Source: Bacteroidales bacterium (GTDB lineage: Bacteria > Bacteroidota > Bacteroidia > Bacteroidales > UBA932). From it: a stretch of 53,839 nt of DNA. Location: the NCBI GenBank assembly GCA_017561765.1, contig JAFZBM010000057.1:1-53839 (forward strand), read 5' to 3'. Below are positions 1 through 8,648 of the stretch, piece by piece. Numbering within the stretch: the stretch's first letter is position 1; each line of letters opens with the position of its first letter. Under the pieces are notes generated by a model, which was not told where the DNA came from, ran no database searches, and saw only the letters and a list, made by a program, of their open reading frames with translations. Both the position numbers and the translations under genes were made by a program.

Positions 1-1298
1 ACTTCATCGGCAAGGACAATATAGTGTTCCACTGCATAGTGTTCCCGTCCATGCTCAAGGCCTACGGCGAGTACATACTTCCCGAGAATGTGCCCGCCAA
101 TGAGTTCCTGAACCTCGAAGGCGACAAGATTTCCACGTCCCGCGGCTGGGCCGTATGGGCCCATGAATTCCTGAAGGATTTCCCCGGCAAGGAGGATGTG
201 ATGCGCTATGTTCTTACGGCGAACGCCCCCCAGACTGCCGACAACGACTTCAGCTGGAAAGATTTCCAGACCCGCAACAATTCGGAGTTGGTTGCCATCT
301 TCGGCAATTTCGTCAACCGTGCCGTCGTGCTGACTCACAAGTATTTCGGCGGAAAGGTTCCGGCCTGCGGGTCGCTGCTTGACGTGGACAAGGAGGTGCT
401 TGCCGAGATCCCCGCACTCAAGGCTTCGATGGAGAAGAACCTCGAGAACTACCGTTTCCGCGAGGCCCTGAAGGACGCTATGGGAATTGCTCGTGCCGGC
501 AATAAGTACATCTCCGATACCGAGCCCTGGAAGGTTGCCAAGACCGACCTCGACCGTACCGCAACCATACTCAATATCTCCATGCAGATATGCGCGGACC
601 TGGCCATAGCATTTGAGCCATTCACTCCGTTCGCCGCCGAACGGCTGCGCAACATGCTGGGTGTGAGCCTGTTCGCCGGCTTCGACCACCGCAGGGGCGA
701 GCGTGTCACGGAAAATACTTATGTCGATGGGGAAGGCTGCGCCCTTCATACCGGCGTTGCGGCCGCTCCCGGCTCCATCGTGCTTGACTGGGAGCTCCTT
801 GGCCGTCCGCAGATCATTCCCGCAGGACATGCGATAGGGGAGCCCGAGCTGCTCTTCGCCAAGATCGAGGATGACCAGATACAGGTCCAGCTCGACCGCC
901 TCGATGCCATACGTGCCGAGCGTGAGGCACGCGAAAAGGCTGAAGCTGCCCGCCAGGTAGCGCCGCAGAAGGACGAGTGCAGTTTCGAAGACTTTGAAAA
1001 GATGGATATACGCACCGCCACCGTGCTGGAGGCCGAGCGTGTGCCGAAGACAGAGAAGCTGCTGAAGCTCACCATCGACACTGGCATCGACCGCCGCGTG
1101 ATTGTGTCTGGTATTGCCGAATTCTATTCGCCTGAGGATATGCTTGGCAAGCAGATATGCATCCTGGCCAACCTCAAGCCTCGTGTAATACGCGGAATCG
1201 AGAGCAAGGGAATGATCCTCATGGCCAAGCAGGGCGACGGCAAGATGCGTTTCATCACTCCCCAGGAAGTGCTGAACAATGGCTCGCAGGTGGGTTAG
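1..1298 (+). CDS. metG: Methionyl-tRNA synthetase, 5'-truncated by the window edge
   Basis: Cytoplasmic enzyme that charges methionine onto initiator and elongator tRNA(Met). The reading frame is open from base 3 and begins inside the protein with [10 protein letters not shown], a hallmark of class I MetRS. It continues with KISTSR, the lineage variant of the KMSKS ATP-binding loop, and the helical anticodon-binding domain. The last ~110 residues (from [16 protein letters not shown]) form the C-terminal EMAP/Trbp111-type tRNA-binding domain that makes bacterial MetRS dimeric. The N-terminal Rossmann fold and HIGH motif lie outside the window. The stop codon (1296-1298) lies 20 bases inside the next gene, so the two are probably co-transcribed. 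Identification is firm; only the start is missing. Confidence 0.97.
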   Translation, partial: FIGKDNIVFHCIVFPSMLKAYGEYILPENVPANEFLNLEGDKISTSRGWAVWAHEFLKDFPGKEDVMRYVLTANAPQTADNDFSWKDFQTRNNSELVAIFGNFVNRAVVLTHKYFGGKVPACGSLLDVDKEVLAEIPALKASMEKNLENYRFREALKDAMGIARAGNKYISDTEPWKVAKTDLDRTATILNISMQICADLAIAFEPFTPFAAERLRNMLGVSLFAGFDHRRGERVTENTYVDGEGCALHTGVAAAPGSIVLDWELLGRPQIIPAGHAIGEPELLFAKIEDDQIQVQLDRLDAIRAEREAREKAEAARQVAPQKDECSFEDFEKMDIRTATVLEAERVPKTEKLLKLTIDTGIDRRVIVSGIAEFYSPEDMLGKQICILANLKPRVIRGIESKGMILMAKQGDGKMRFITPQEVLNNGSQVG

Positions 1299-2514
1299 CA
1301 TATTACTGCTATTGATGCTTAACGGGTCGGCGCTCCTGGCGCAGGACCCGTATGATGCATGGAAGGGCGTTTATCATCCCTATCATCAGAATGTAACGGC
1401 CTCGACTCCGGCGCCAAGGGGATACAAGCCATTTTATATCAGTCATATAGGCCGGCACGGGAGCCGCTGTCCGGTGACGCCGGGTTATGTGGGCAACGGC
1501 TTGACCCCCCTTCTCAAGGCCGATTCTCTCGGGCTTCTGACGGCGGAGGGCAAGCGGCTTCTGAAGGGTTTCAGGCAGTTGGACAGTGCCTCGCAGGGAA
1601 CTTACGGACTTATAAATGAGCTTGGCGCGCGTGAACAGCAGGAAATAGCCCGCCGGATGGCCGCCGCTTATCCCCGAGTGTTCCGACAGAAGGACCGCGA
1701 CAGCGTAGCCTGCTACTCTACCCATAAGCAGAGGGCCATTCTTTCCATGACCAATTTTGCCGCGGCGCTCGCTTCGTCCGCTCCAAAGGTGCACATCGGA
1801 TTTGTGGCGGGGGAAAAGTATTATGACATCATGTGCCGCGAGGAACTGGCCGCCCCCGGACTCAAGGGAGGCTCGCGCAAGGCCGACAGGGCAATGGCGG
1901 AAAGGTTCGATTACGACGGGTTCTATTCCCGCATCTTCACCGATGTCGAGCTCGCCCACACCTGCTTCAAGAGCGACCGCCTCATGGTGGAAACCTGCTT
2001 TACGAACGGCTCGGTAGCAGATTATATGGGAATCCCGGACATTATGCTCTCCCTTACCCCGGAGGAGTTCCGTATTGCGGCGTCAATATACAATGCCAAG
2101 CAGTACTATCAGCACTGCGGCAGTTCCGAGCAGGGGGAGTGGCGCATGCATATAATGGATCCGCTCTTGCTTGACTTTATTGACAGGGCCGATGCCGCCG
2201 TTTCCGGCAGTCGCATCGCCGCCGACCTGCGTTTCAGCCACGACGTGGGACTCATGCCATTCTTCTCCCTTATTGGACTGGAAGGTTACAGTGAGCGCCT
2301 GTCTTTCGAAGAGGTCGAGGGACGCTGGGATTCCACCGACATGATGCCCATGGCCGCCAACCTGCAACTGGTCTTCTACCGCGGGCGCAAGGGCGATGTG
2401 CTCGTCAAGGTCCTTTTCAACGAGGGTGAAAGTTCCTTCCCCGCCCTCGGCCCCGGCCCGTACTACTCCTGGGAGCGGCTCCGCAGCTATCTTTCGTCAA
2501 TAGTTAATAAATAA
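1279..2514 (+). CDS. Secreted histidine acid phosphatase of MINPP/phytase type (copy 1)
   Basis: A 411-residue protein. It starts with a Sec signal peptide (hydrophobic run after MARRW, likely cleaved after ALLA), so it should act in the periplasm or outside. It carries the branch-2 histidine phosphatase signature: R59-H60-G61 in the context [11 protein letters not shown] (phosphohistidine) and H321-D322 in RFSHD (proton donor). This arrangement is typical of multiple inositol polyphosphate phosphatases and acid phosphatases of gut Bacteroidales, which release phosphate from phytate and related esters. The substrate here is inferred only from the family. The ATG lies 20 bases inside metG. A diverged paralogue is encoded at 28999-30348. 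An alternative reading is a general acid phosphatase. Confidence 0.85.
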   Translation: MARRWVSILLLLMLNGSALLAQDPYDAWKGVYHPYHQNVTASTPAPRGYKPFYISHIGRHGSRCPVTPGYVGNGLTPLLKADSLGLLTAEGKRLLKGFRQLDSASQGTYGLINELGAREQQEIARRMAAAYPRVFRQKDRDSVACYSTHKQRAILSMTNFAAALASSAPKVHIGFVAGEKYYDIMCREELAAPGLKGGSRKADRAMAERFDYDGFYSRIFTDVELAHTCFKSDRLMVETCFTNGSVADYMGIPDIMLSLTPEEFRIAASIYNAKQYYQHCGSSEQGEWRMHIMDPLLLDFIDRADAAVSGSRIAADLRFSHDVGLMPFFSLIGLEGYSERLSFEEVEGRWDSTDMMPMAANLQLVFYRGRKGDVLVKVLFNEGESSFPALGPGPYYSWERLRSYLSSIVNK

Positions 2515-2522
2515 TCAGCCGT

Positions 2523-2978
2523 ATGAAAAAGTTAATCGCCATTCTTTTAGCTCTTCCTCTGCTTGCAAGCTGCAGCTTTGAGAGTCCGTTCCCCAGTCTG
2601 AACAGCCAGATTGAGGGCTTTGCTTACAGTGTTCCGTCGGCTTCTCTTGGCGATGCCGATGCCGAGAAGGCCCTTGAAGCCGTGATTATTTCCGATTCCA
2701 AGTGGGTGGGCAAGAAGGGTGACAAGCGTAATTTCCAGGTTCAGTTAATGGGCGACAAGTACGGCGGTTCTGCAGATGCGCTGGAAATCTATTATTTCCA
2801 GGGCGGTTCCGTCCAGTTCCTTTCCCCCACATCATGCACCATTACTGTCAAAGGCAAATTCACCTTCCTTGACGGCACCTGGGACATCAAGTCTGAGAAT
2901 AACGGTGACAACATTACTCTGACCGGCTCCGGCAAAACCGTCTCCCTCAAGTTCTGGAAAGAGAATACCGGCAAGTAG
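2523..2978 (+). CDS. Small putative lipoprotein of unknown function
   Basis: A 151-residue protein with a lipoprotein signal peptide: MKK, a hydrophobic stretch and the lipobox LLAS with Cys17, so it is predicted to be lipid-anchored in the envelope. The mature part is rich in Thr, Ser, Gly and aromatic residues with alternating hydrophobicity, suggesting a small beta-sandwich or lipocalin-like fold. I recognise no family. The ATG lies eight bases after the stop of the phosphatase gene, on the same strand, so it is probably the last gene of the metG-phosphatase unit. No catalytic motif is visible. Confidence 0.75.
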   Translation: MKKLIAILLALPLLASCSFESPFPSLNSQIEGFAYSVPSASLGDADAEKALEAVIISDSKWVGKKGDKRNFQVQLMGDKYGGSADALEIYYFQGGSVQFLSPTSCTITVKGKFTFLDGTWDIKSENNGDNITLTGSGKTVSLKFWKENTGK

Positions 2979-2983
2979 AGTCA

Positions 2984-3073
2984 CTAGCTTATACTGGCTC
3001 CGGCATTCACGTCCCATATGGCACGCACGCTGCCCAGGTGGTCGGCCACGTGATAGCCAACGGTAGCGCTTTG
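2984..3073 (-). pseudogene. Relic of an Rhs/YD-repeat protein (DHLGSVR core fragment)
   Basis: Read on the minus strand, these 90 bases encode GYHVADHLGSVRAIWD followed by a few residues and a stop. The segment Y-x-x-x-DHLG-[SN]-VR is the highly conserved signature near the end of the Rhs/RHS-repeat core in Bacteroidales toxins and wall proteins. Nothing Rhs-like is visible on either side: the sequence upstream is AT-rich and not convincingly coding, and a stop follows almost at once. I read it as a decayed fragment left by a larger Rhs gene. A chance match is possible but unlikely given the motif length. Confidence 0.5.
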
Positions 3074-3184
3074 GGGAGGAATATGGCGATGGGGTTGCTT
3101 TGTCATCGACGGCTCTTTCCCGAAAGATACAAAAAGGTCCACAAAAACGGCCGTTTTTCTGGACAAATTGATCAAAATGTTCAC

Positions 3185-3218
3185 TTTATCCACGTAGAAG
3201 GCCTTTTACGTGGATAAA
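3185..3218. repeat. 34-base near-perfect palindrome
   Basis: Perfect 12-base arms TTTATCCACGTA (3185-3196) and TACGTGGATAAA (3207-3218) flank a 10-base centre that contains the palindrome AAGGCCTT. The whole element is therefore almost self-complementary. It lies in the gene-free stretch between a lipoprotein gene and the pspC promoter, about 110 bases past the Rhs relic. It has no T-run on either strand, so it is not a typical intrinsic terminator. It could be a protein-binding operator, a recombination site or the end of a lost element. Confidence 0.6.
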
Positions 3219-3293
3219 CTCTGTTGCTGGCGCCTGAAACACGTCCAAAATTCTTGGCGCTGCAAAATATTTTGAAATTTTTTGTACTTTGTA

Positions 3294-3325
3294 TTGCAAA
3301 GTATTGAAAAAGTTTTATATCTTTG
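3294..3325 (+). promoter_or_regulatory. Bacteroidetes-type promoter of the pspC-padR-export operon
   Basis: A -33 TTG at 3294-3296 and a -7 box TATCTTTG at 3318-3325 (consensus TAnnTTTG) are separated by 21 bases. This predicts a leader of about 70 bases before the pspC start at 3403. The leader holds an 8-base palindrome GTCCGGAC at 3357-3364 that could be an operator, perhaps for the PadR regulator encoded two genes on. The operator idea is inference. Confidence 0.6.
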
Positions 3326-3402
3326 CATCGTAAAACAAATCAGGTGACGGGAGACGGTCCGGACGGATCTCAAAACCTGCAAGAATAATAACGACAGAAA
3401 AA

Positions 3403-3951
3403 ATGAAAAAGGTAATCACCACCGGCATTGGAGGCCGGAGCTTCACCATCAACGAAGACGCCTACGGACGTCTTGAATCATACCTTAACACTTTCCGCGC
3501 ACACGTGAAGGACGTGAGCAAAGACGAGGTGATGGATGACCTGGAGTCGCGGATTGCTGATATTTTCTACGAGGAAGTGAATGACAGCGCACGCGTAGTC
3601 GATCTGGAGCTGGTGCAGAAGGTAATCGCCCAGCTGGGCATGCCCGACGGCAGCGACACTTCCGAATGCGAAGAGAACGTCAACGCCACGCACAAACTCT
3701 ACCGTGATACTGACGACGTGCGTATTGCCGGCGTATGCTCCGGTCTCGCACTTTACTTCGGGATAGATACCGCCCTTGTGCGTATCATCATGCTCGCCGC
3801 CCTTCTTCTCGGCTCCGCCGGATTCTGGATCTATGTGATATTATGGATTGCAGTGCCGAAGGCCGATACAGCAGCCCGTAAATGCGAGCTCCGCGGTATA
3901 GCGCCCACGGCAAGCAACCTTGCCAAGTTCAGTTCTTATAAAAAGCAGTAA
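3403..3951 (+). CDS. PspC-domain membrane protein with N-terminal HAAS-like domain (first copy)
   Basis: A 182-residue protein. Residues 1-90 form a helical domain resembling the HAAS/DUF1700 sensor domains that are often encoded beside PadR regulators. Residues ~100-160 form a PspC domain: KLYRDTDDVRIAGVCSGLA, then a hydrophobic hairpin (LVRIIMLAALLLG...YVILWIAVP). PspC proteins sit in the inner membrane and are linked to envelope-stress responses. It is the first gene after the promoter; padR follows after two bases. The third gene of the operon is a longer paralogue with the same N-terminal pattern. A role in sensing membrane stress and controlling PadR or the exporter downstream is inferred from context. 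Confidence 0.88.
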   Translation: MKKVITTGIGGRSFTINEDAYGRLESYLNTFRAHVKDVSKDEVMDDLESRIADIFYEEVNDSARVVDLELVQKVIAQLGMPDGSDTSECEENVNATHKLYRDTDDVRIAGVCSGLALYFGIDTALVRIIMLAALLLGSAGFWIYVILWIAVPKADTAARKCELRGIAPTASNLAKFSSYKKQ

Positions 3952-3953
3952 CC

Positions 3954-4295
3954 ATGGAAAGCAATGCCGAAAACGTGCGCTCCCAAATGCGCAAAGGGGT
4001 GCTGGAGTATTGCATACTCTGCATCTTGAACAGGCACGAGGCCTATGCGTCCAGCATCCTGGACGAGCTTAAAGCGGCCAGCCTGATAGTTGTCGAGGGC
4101 ACTCTTTATCCCCTTCTGATCCGTCAGAAGAACCAGGGGCTGCTCTCCTACCGCTGGGAAGAATCTACCCAGGGACCTCCCCGAAAGTACTATTGCATTA
4201 CCGAAAAAGGGCGCAATCAACTTGGTGAAATGGACTCCGCATGGCAGGAGATGGTCAAAGCGATAGAAACACTTAAAGATGAAACCTGTAGATAA
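3954..4295 (+). CDS. PadR-family transcriptional regulator
   Basis: A 113-residue winged-helix protein. The segments RKGVLEYCILCIL, YASSILDELKAA, VVEGTLYPLL and GPPRKYYCITEKGR match the recognition helix and wing of PadR-type repressors. It is a minimal PadR (subfamily 1 length), acting as a cytoplasmic DNA-binding dimer. It sits between two pspC genes; its end overlaps the second by 17 bases, and the operon continues into an ABC exporter. PadR repressors commonly autoregulate such operons and respond to small molecules or envelope stress. The inducer here is unknown. Confidence 0.92.
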   Translation: MESNAENVRSQMRKGVLEYCILCILNRHEAYASSILDELKAASLIVVEGTLYPLLIRQKNQGLLSYRWEESTQGPPRKYYCITEKGRNQLGEMDSAWQEMVKAIETLKDETCR

Positions 4296-5307
4296 AGTCA
4301 GCATAGGCGGATACGCCTTTATTCTGGAGTCGGAGGCGGCGGCGGTCGCGGATTCCTATCTTAAAGAAATGTCGGCGTACTATTCCAACCCGGAAATCAC
4401 CGACGGAATAGAGGAACGCATGGCGGAGCTGCTCCGGGAGCGTACTCCCGAAGGAGGCGTGGTCAGCAAGTCAACGATACTCAGCATTATAGACATTCTC
4501 GGACGTCCCGAAAGCATAGTCCGGAGCGAACCGGATTCGGCTGCTCCGGACAGGAACGGTTCGGCCAAGAAGAAACTCTATCGCGACATGGACAACGCAA
4601 AGCTTGCCGGTGTGTGCAGCGGCTTGAGCGCGTACTTCAACATAGACCCGGTCATCTTCAGGGTCGCTTTCATTGTCCTGGCCATATTGGGCATGTTCAG
4701 TTTCGGCGACAAGAATGGTGTAGTATGGGTGGGCAGTCTGACCGTGCCTGTCATATACTGTATCATGTGGATATGCATGCCTGCGGCCCGCACGGCGCAG
4801 CAGCGCTGGGAGATGAGGGGCGACGACGGCAGCGCCGAGAGCATACGCCGCTCCGTCGAAAGCGGCGGCTCGGATGTCGGCAACGCCCTTCGCCAGGTCG
4901 GTAACGCCCCCGTCTGGGGCACCCTTGGCCGTATATTCGAGGTCGCCATAGGCATACTGCTTATCATAATCGCCGTCTCCGGCCTGTTTGTGGGCGGACT
5001 GGCCATTTTCGGATGGCAGTGGCTGGGACTCACGGAAGTTGTGAGGGAAATCATCTCGGAAATTACTGCTGAAATTCCGCAGATTACTCCTATAATAGCC
5101 ACGCCTTGGGTGAAGGTTCTGGCGCTGCTGGTTTACGTGCTGCCTTTTATCGGCATGCTCTATGGCGGAATCATGCTGCTGTTCAGCATCAAGGCACCCA
5201 AATGGCATCCCGGCCTGATCCTGTTCGTAGTCTGGCTGATAACGGTTATCGCCCTGGGCATCCTTGCCGGCGCCGCCGTTTTGTCAACGACCTCGGTTTT
5301 AGTGTAA
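4279..5307 (+). CDS. PspC-domain membrane protein with HAAS-like domain and extra membrane segments (second copy)
   Basis: A 342-residue paralogue of the first pspC product. Residues 1-90 are HAAS-like; next comes a PspC core (KLYRDMDNAKLAGVCSGLSAYF) with two membrane segments. After a polar linker there are about three more hydrophobic helices (starting near VAIGILLIIIAV, VKVLALLVYVLP and GLILFVVWLITV). The ATG lies inside the padR 3' end (17-base overlap), implying coupled translation. The C-terminal membrane region is not part of the PspC family and may contact the exporter encoded next. Function is inferred from operon context: envelope-stress sensing or control of PadR. Confidence 0.85.
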   Translation: MKPVDKVSIGGYAFILESEAAAVADSYLKEMSAYYSNPEITDGIEERMAELLRERTPEGGVVSKSTILSIIDILGRPESIVRSEPDSAAPDRNGSAKKKLYRDMDNAKLAGVCSGLSAYFNIDPVIFRVAFIVLAILGMFSFGDKNGVVWVGSLTVPVIYCIMWICMPAARTAQQRWEMRGDDGSAESIRRSVESGGSDVGNALRQVGNAPVWGTLGRIFEVAIGILLIIIAVSGLFVGGLAIFGWQWLGLTEVVREIISEITAEIPQITPIIATPWVKVLALLVYVLPFIGMLYGGIMLLFSIKAPKWHPGLILFVVWLITVIALGILAGAAVLSTTSVLV

Positions 5308-5339
5308 TTTAGGAATATTTTTTGCAGGGAAATAGCGCC

Positions 5340-6062
5340 ATGCTCATCGAACTTAAAGACGTAAATAAAACATATAACAACGGTCAACCCCTGCACGTGC
5401 TGAAAGGCATAAACCTGAGTATCGATAAAGGTGAATTCGTGTCAATTATGGGGGCTTCCGGCTCCGGCAAGTCCACGCTTCTCAACATCCTCGGCATCCT
5501 CGACAACTACGACACCGGAGAATACTATATCGACGGGAAACTGATCAAAGGGCTCACCGAAAAGCAGGCGGCGTCATACCGCAACAGCATGATCGGCTTT
5601 ATCTTCCAGTCCTTCAACCTGATAGGTTTCAAGACCGCGGTAGAGAACGTTGAACTGCCCTTGTTCTATCAAGGCGTAAGCCGCTCAAAGCGCCACCAGA
5701 TGGCCATGGAGTTTCTCGACCGCCTTGGACTTGCCGACTGGGCCGGGCATTATCCCAACGAGATGTCCGGCGGCCAGAAACAGCGCGTGGCAATAGCCCG
5801 GGCATTGATCACGAATCCAAAGATTATCCTGGCGGACGAGCCGACAGGAGCGCTTGATTCCAAGACTTCGGAAGAAGTCATGCAACTGCTCGGCCGGCTC
5901 AACCGCGAGGATGGAGTGACCATAATCGTTGTCACCCATGAGAGCGGCGTTGCCAACTGCACGGACAAGATTGTACATATCAAGGACGGCATCATCGGGC
6001 GTATAGAAGATAACAGGGAGCATCGCTCTTCCATGTTCGGCGCCAGCACCATCATGAAATGA
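5340..6062 (+). CDS. ABC transporter ATP-binding protein (MacB/LolD type)
   Basis: A 240-residue cytoplasmic ATPase that powers the two permeases encoded next. Walker A GASGSGKST, signature MSGGQKQRVAIARAL, Walker B IILADEPTGALD and the H-loop VVTHES are all intact. The order and spacing fit the MacB/LolD/FtsE subgroup, which drives mechanotransmission rather than classic transport. I chose the ATG at 5340 (MLIELKDVNKTY), preceded by AGGGA, over an in-frame TTG 18 bases upstream. The gene ends in a 4-base ATGA overlap with the first permease gene. Confidence 0.95.
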   Translation: MLIELKDVNKTYNNGQPLHVLKGINLSIDKGEFVSIMGASGSGKSTLLNILGILDNYDTGEYYIDGKLIKGLTEKQAASYRNSMIGFIFQSFNLIGFKTAVENVELPLFYQGVSRSKRHQMAMEFLDRLGLADWAGHYPNEMSGGQKQRVAIARALITNPKIILADEPTGALDSKTSEEVMQLLGRLNREDGVTIIVVTHESGVANCTDKIVHIKDGIIGRIEDNREHRSSMFGASTIMK

Positions 6063-7390
6063 AAGACCTTTTTACAGAGATTTGGGAAAGCATACGGCGC
6101 AATAAGCTCCGTACCTGTCTCACCGGCTTTGCGGTGTCGTGGGGCATATTCATGCTCATCGTGCTGCTGGGCGCCGGCAACGGCCTGATGAATGCCTTCA
6201 TGCGGGGCGGCGACGGCATAGCCACCAATACCATAAAGGTCTATCCGGGCCGCACATCCAAACCTTACGACGGCCTCAAGGAAGGACGCCGCATAGAACT
6301 GGACGACAGGGATGTCAATCTTACTGCCGGTAAACTCTTCAGCCAATATGTAGATGATGTGGTGGCTACCGTAGGTGCTAATGCCCAGGTCAGTTACGGT
6401 ACCAAATATGTATCCGGCTATATCGAAGGCAACTATCCTTCCAGGAAAGACATAGACCGCATCGAGGTAACCTTCGGCCGCTTCATCAATAACAAAGACA
6501 TCACCGACAGCCGCAAGGTCGTAGTCCTGCCTGCAAGCATGGCGGAGAATCTTCTCGGTGGCACGGGAACTAAGAACACCGGCGCCCAGATGGGAAGCAT
6601 TCACCTGGGTTCGGAAGGGGACGGAAAGAAGGTCGACCCCGCCGACCTGTTAGGTAAATACGTCAAGATCAATGGCTTCGCATGGCAGGTCGTGGGCATC
6701 ACCAAGTCCGACATGACCCGCAACGACAACCTTTTCTATGCTCCCTATACCACGGTAAAGACAGTGTATGCCAAGGGAAAGGCTATTGACGATCTTGCAT
6801 TTACCTTCCACGGGCTCGAGACGGAAAAAGACAACGAGGCATTCGAGAAGGAATACCGCGCCGCGTTGAACTTGAGCCACCGCGCCGCCCCGGATGACGA
6901 ACGCGCCATCTGGCTGTGGAACCGGTTCACCCAGAATCTCCAGATGAACAAGGGTACCCGCATCCTCAGCATAGCGCTTTGGATTATCGGTCTTTTCACC
7001 TTGCTCGGCGGCATAGTTGGAGTGAGCAATATCATGCTCATAACCGTCAAGGAACGCACTCACGAATTCGGAATACGCAAGGCAATAGGCGCAAGCCCCT
7101 GGAGCATCACCAAACTCATTATGGCTGAGAGCGTGTGCATCACTGCGGTTTTCGGCTACATAGGCATGTTCCTGGGCATGCTGGCCTGTGAGTTGCTCGA
7201 CAAGACAGTAGGCCAGTCGTCAGTATCCATCATGGATGAACAGGTGGCCATGCTTGTCAATCCTTCCGTCGGCCTCGACGTGGCCATTGAAGCCACGCTG
7301 GTCCTTATCATCGCCGGCTCGATCGCCGGATTCTTCCCGGCCCGCAAGGCCTCCATGGTCAGACCTATTGAAGCACTCCGCGCAGAATGA
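6059..7390 (+). CDS. MacB-like ABC permease, FtsX family (first)
   Basis: A 443-residue inner-membrane protein with MacB-type topology: one N-terminal membrane helix (LTGFAVSWGIFMLIVLLGAG), a periplasmic MacB_PCD domain of about 250 residues, then three C-terminal helices of the FtsX domain. Typical FtsX motifs are present, including GVSNIMLITVKERTHEFGIR, RKAIGA and a C-terminal PARKAS segment. It overlaps its neighbours by 4 bases on both sides. With the adjacent permease it likely forms a heterodimer that couples ATP hydrolysis to export through the HlyD/TolC partners. Substrate unknown; peptide, lipid or drug export are all possible. Confidence 0.93.
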   Translation: MKDLFTEIWESIRRNKLRTCLTGFAVSWGIFMLIVLLGAGNGLMNAFMRGGDGIATNTIKVYPGRTSKPYDGLKEGRRIELDDRDVNLTAGKLFSQYVDDVVATVGANAQVSYGTKYVSGYIEGNYPSRKDIDRIEVTFGRFINNKDITDSRKVVVLPASMAENLLGGTGTKNTGAQMGSIHLGSEGDGKKVDPADLLGKYVKINGFAWQVVGITKSDMTRNDNLFYAPYTTVKTVYAKGKAIDDLAFTFHGLETEKDNEAFEKEYRAALNLSHRAAPDDERAIWLWNRFTQNLQMNKGTRILSIALWIIGLFTLLGGIVGVSNIMLITVKERTHEFGIRKAIGASPWSITKLIMAESVCITAVFGYIGMFLGMLACELLDKTVGQSSVSIMDEQVAMLVNPSVGLDVAIEATLVLIIAGSIAGFFPARKASMVRPIEALRAE

Positions 7391-8631
7391 GGATAGATTT
7401 AGACAGTTTCAGGGAGATTGCCGACGCGCTGGTCCGCAACAAAAGCAGGAGCCTGCTCACCGGCTTCGGGGTGTTCTGGGGCATTTTCATGCTCTTGTTC
7501 ATGATGGGCGGCGGCCAGGGTTTGAAGAATGTTATCGGAGCAAATTTCGAGGGCTTCGCTACCAATACCGCAATCATGGTCTCCAGTCAGACCACAAAGC
7601 CATGGAAGGGCTACAAAGAGGGCCGCTACTGGAATCTGACTCTTACCGACGTCGAACGCTTGAAGCAAATGATACCCGAGCTGGAGACGGTAACCCCGGT
7701 CATATCCTCCTGGGGAACGACAATCGTCCGTGACAACAACAGCTTCAGCGGCAGCTACAAAGGCGTTTACGCCGATTATGTCAATATAGAGGAGCCGCAG
7801 CTCAAGTACGGGCGATACATCAACGAGACCGACGTGATGCAGGAGCGCAAGGTTTGCGTGATTGGCAAGCGCATATACAACAACTTGTTCCCGGAGGGCG
7901 GCGATCCCTGCGGCAGCATGATTAAAGTCGGCCCCGTTTACTATCAGGTTATAGGCGTGGATTTCAGCAGCGGCAATATGAGCATAAGCGGACAGTCTTC
8001 CGAGACCGTGGCCGTGCCCCTGCCGGTGGCGCAGAAGATTCTCAACAGGGGAGTAAACATAGAACTGCTTTGCGTCACGGCCCGCTCGGGTATCAGAATG
8101 TCCGACCTTGAATCACGTCTGCGGCAGGTTATTGCAAGGCAGCACGTGTTCGACCCCACCGACAAGCAGGCCCTGTTCTTTATAAACACCGAGCAGATGT
8201 TTTCGCTGGTAGACAATCTGTTTACCGGAGTCAATTTCCTCATCTGGCTGGTTGGTCTGGGAACCATACTCGCCGGCGTCATAGGGGTGAGCAATATCAT
8301 GATGGTCACAGTCAAGGAGCGTACCACCGAGATCGGCATACGGAGGGCAATAGGCGCCACTCCGCGCGATATCCTGAGCCAGATAATCATGGAGAGCATT
8401 TCGCTCACGCTTGTAGCCGGATCGTTCGGAATAGTGTTCGCCGTGCAGCTGCTAAGGCTGCTGGAAAAAATAGTTACCGCCTCCGGGGAAAACCCGGGCG
8501 GTTTCCAGATAGGTTTCTGGACTGCGATTATTGCAGCACTGCTGCTGACAGTCCTTGGCGTGGCCGCAGGCCTTGCACCGGCCTCCCGTGCCATGGCCAT
8601 CAAACCCGTTGATGCAATGAGAGACGAATAA
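7387..8631 (+). CDS. MacB-like ABC permease, FtsX family (second)
   Basis: A 414-residue paralogue of the preceding permease with the same layout: an N-terminal helix (LLTGFGVFWGIFMLLFMMGG), a periplasmic domain, and an FtsX domain carrying GVSNIMMVTVKERTTEIGIR and RRAIGATPRD. The ATG sits in a 4-base overlap with the first permease stop. Two unequal MacB subunits with a separate ATPase gene is the common Bacteroidales form of the MacAB-TolC machine. Together they should form the inner-membrane engine of a tripartite exporter. Confidence 0.93.
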   Translation: MRIDLDSFREIADALVRNKSRSLLTGFGVFWGIFMLLFMMGGGQGLKNVIGANFEGFATNTAIMVSSQTTKPWKGYKEGRYWNLTLTDVERLKQMIPELETVTPVISSWGTTIVRDNNSFSGSYKGVYADYVNIEEPQLKYGRYINETDVMQERKVCVIGKRIYNNLFPEGGDPCGSMIKVGPVYYQVIGVDFSSGNMSISGQSSETVAVPLPVAQKILNRGVNIELLCVTARSGIRMSDLESRLRQVIARQHVFDPTDKQALFFINTEQMFSLVDNLFTGVNFLIWLVGLGTILAGVIGVSNIMMVTVKERTTEIGIRRAIGATPRDILSQIIMESISLTLVAGSFGIVFAVQLLRLLEKIVTASGENPGGFQIGFWTAIIAALLLTVLGVAAGLAPASRAMAIKPVDAMRDE

Positions 8632-8648
8632 TAATAAAAACAAACATA

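Noticed and set aside
2984..3193. Treating the whole 69-codon minus-strand ORF as a gene
   Set aside because: Only the last ~29 codons resemble anything (the Rhs core). The first 40 codons lie in AT-rich sequence and run into the 34-base palindrome, so the ORF start is not credible.
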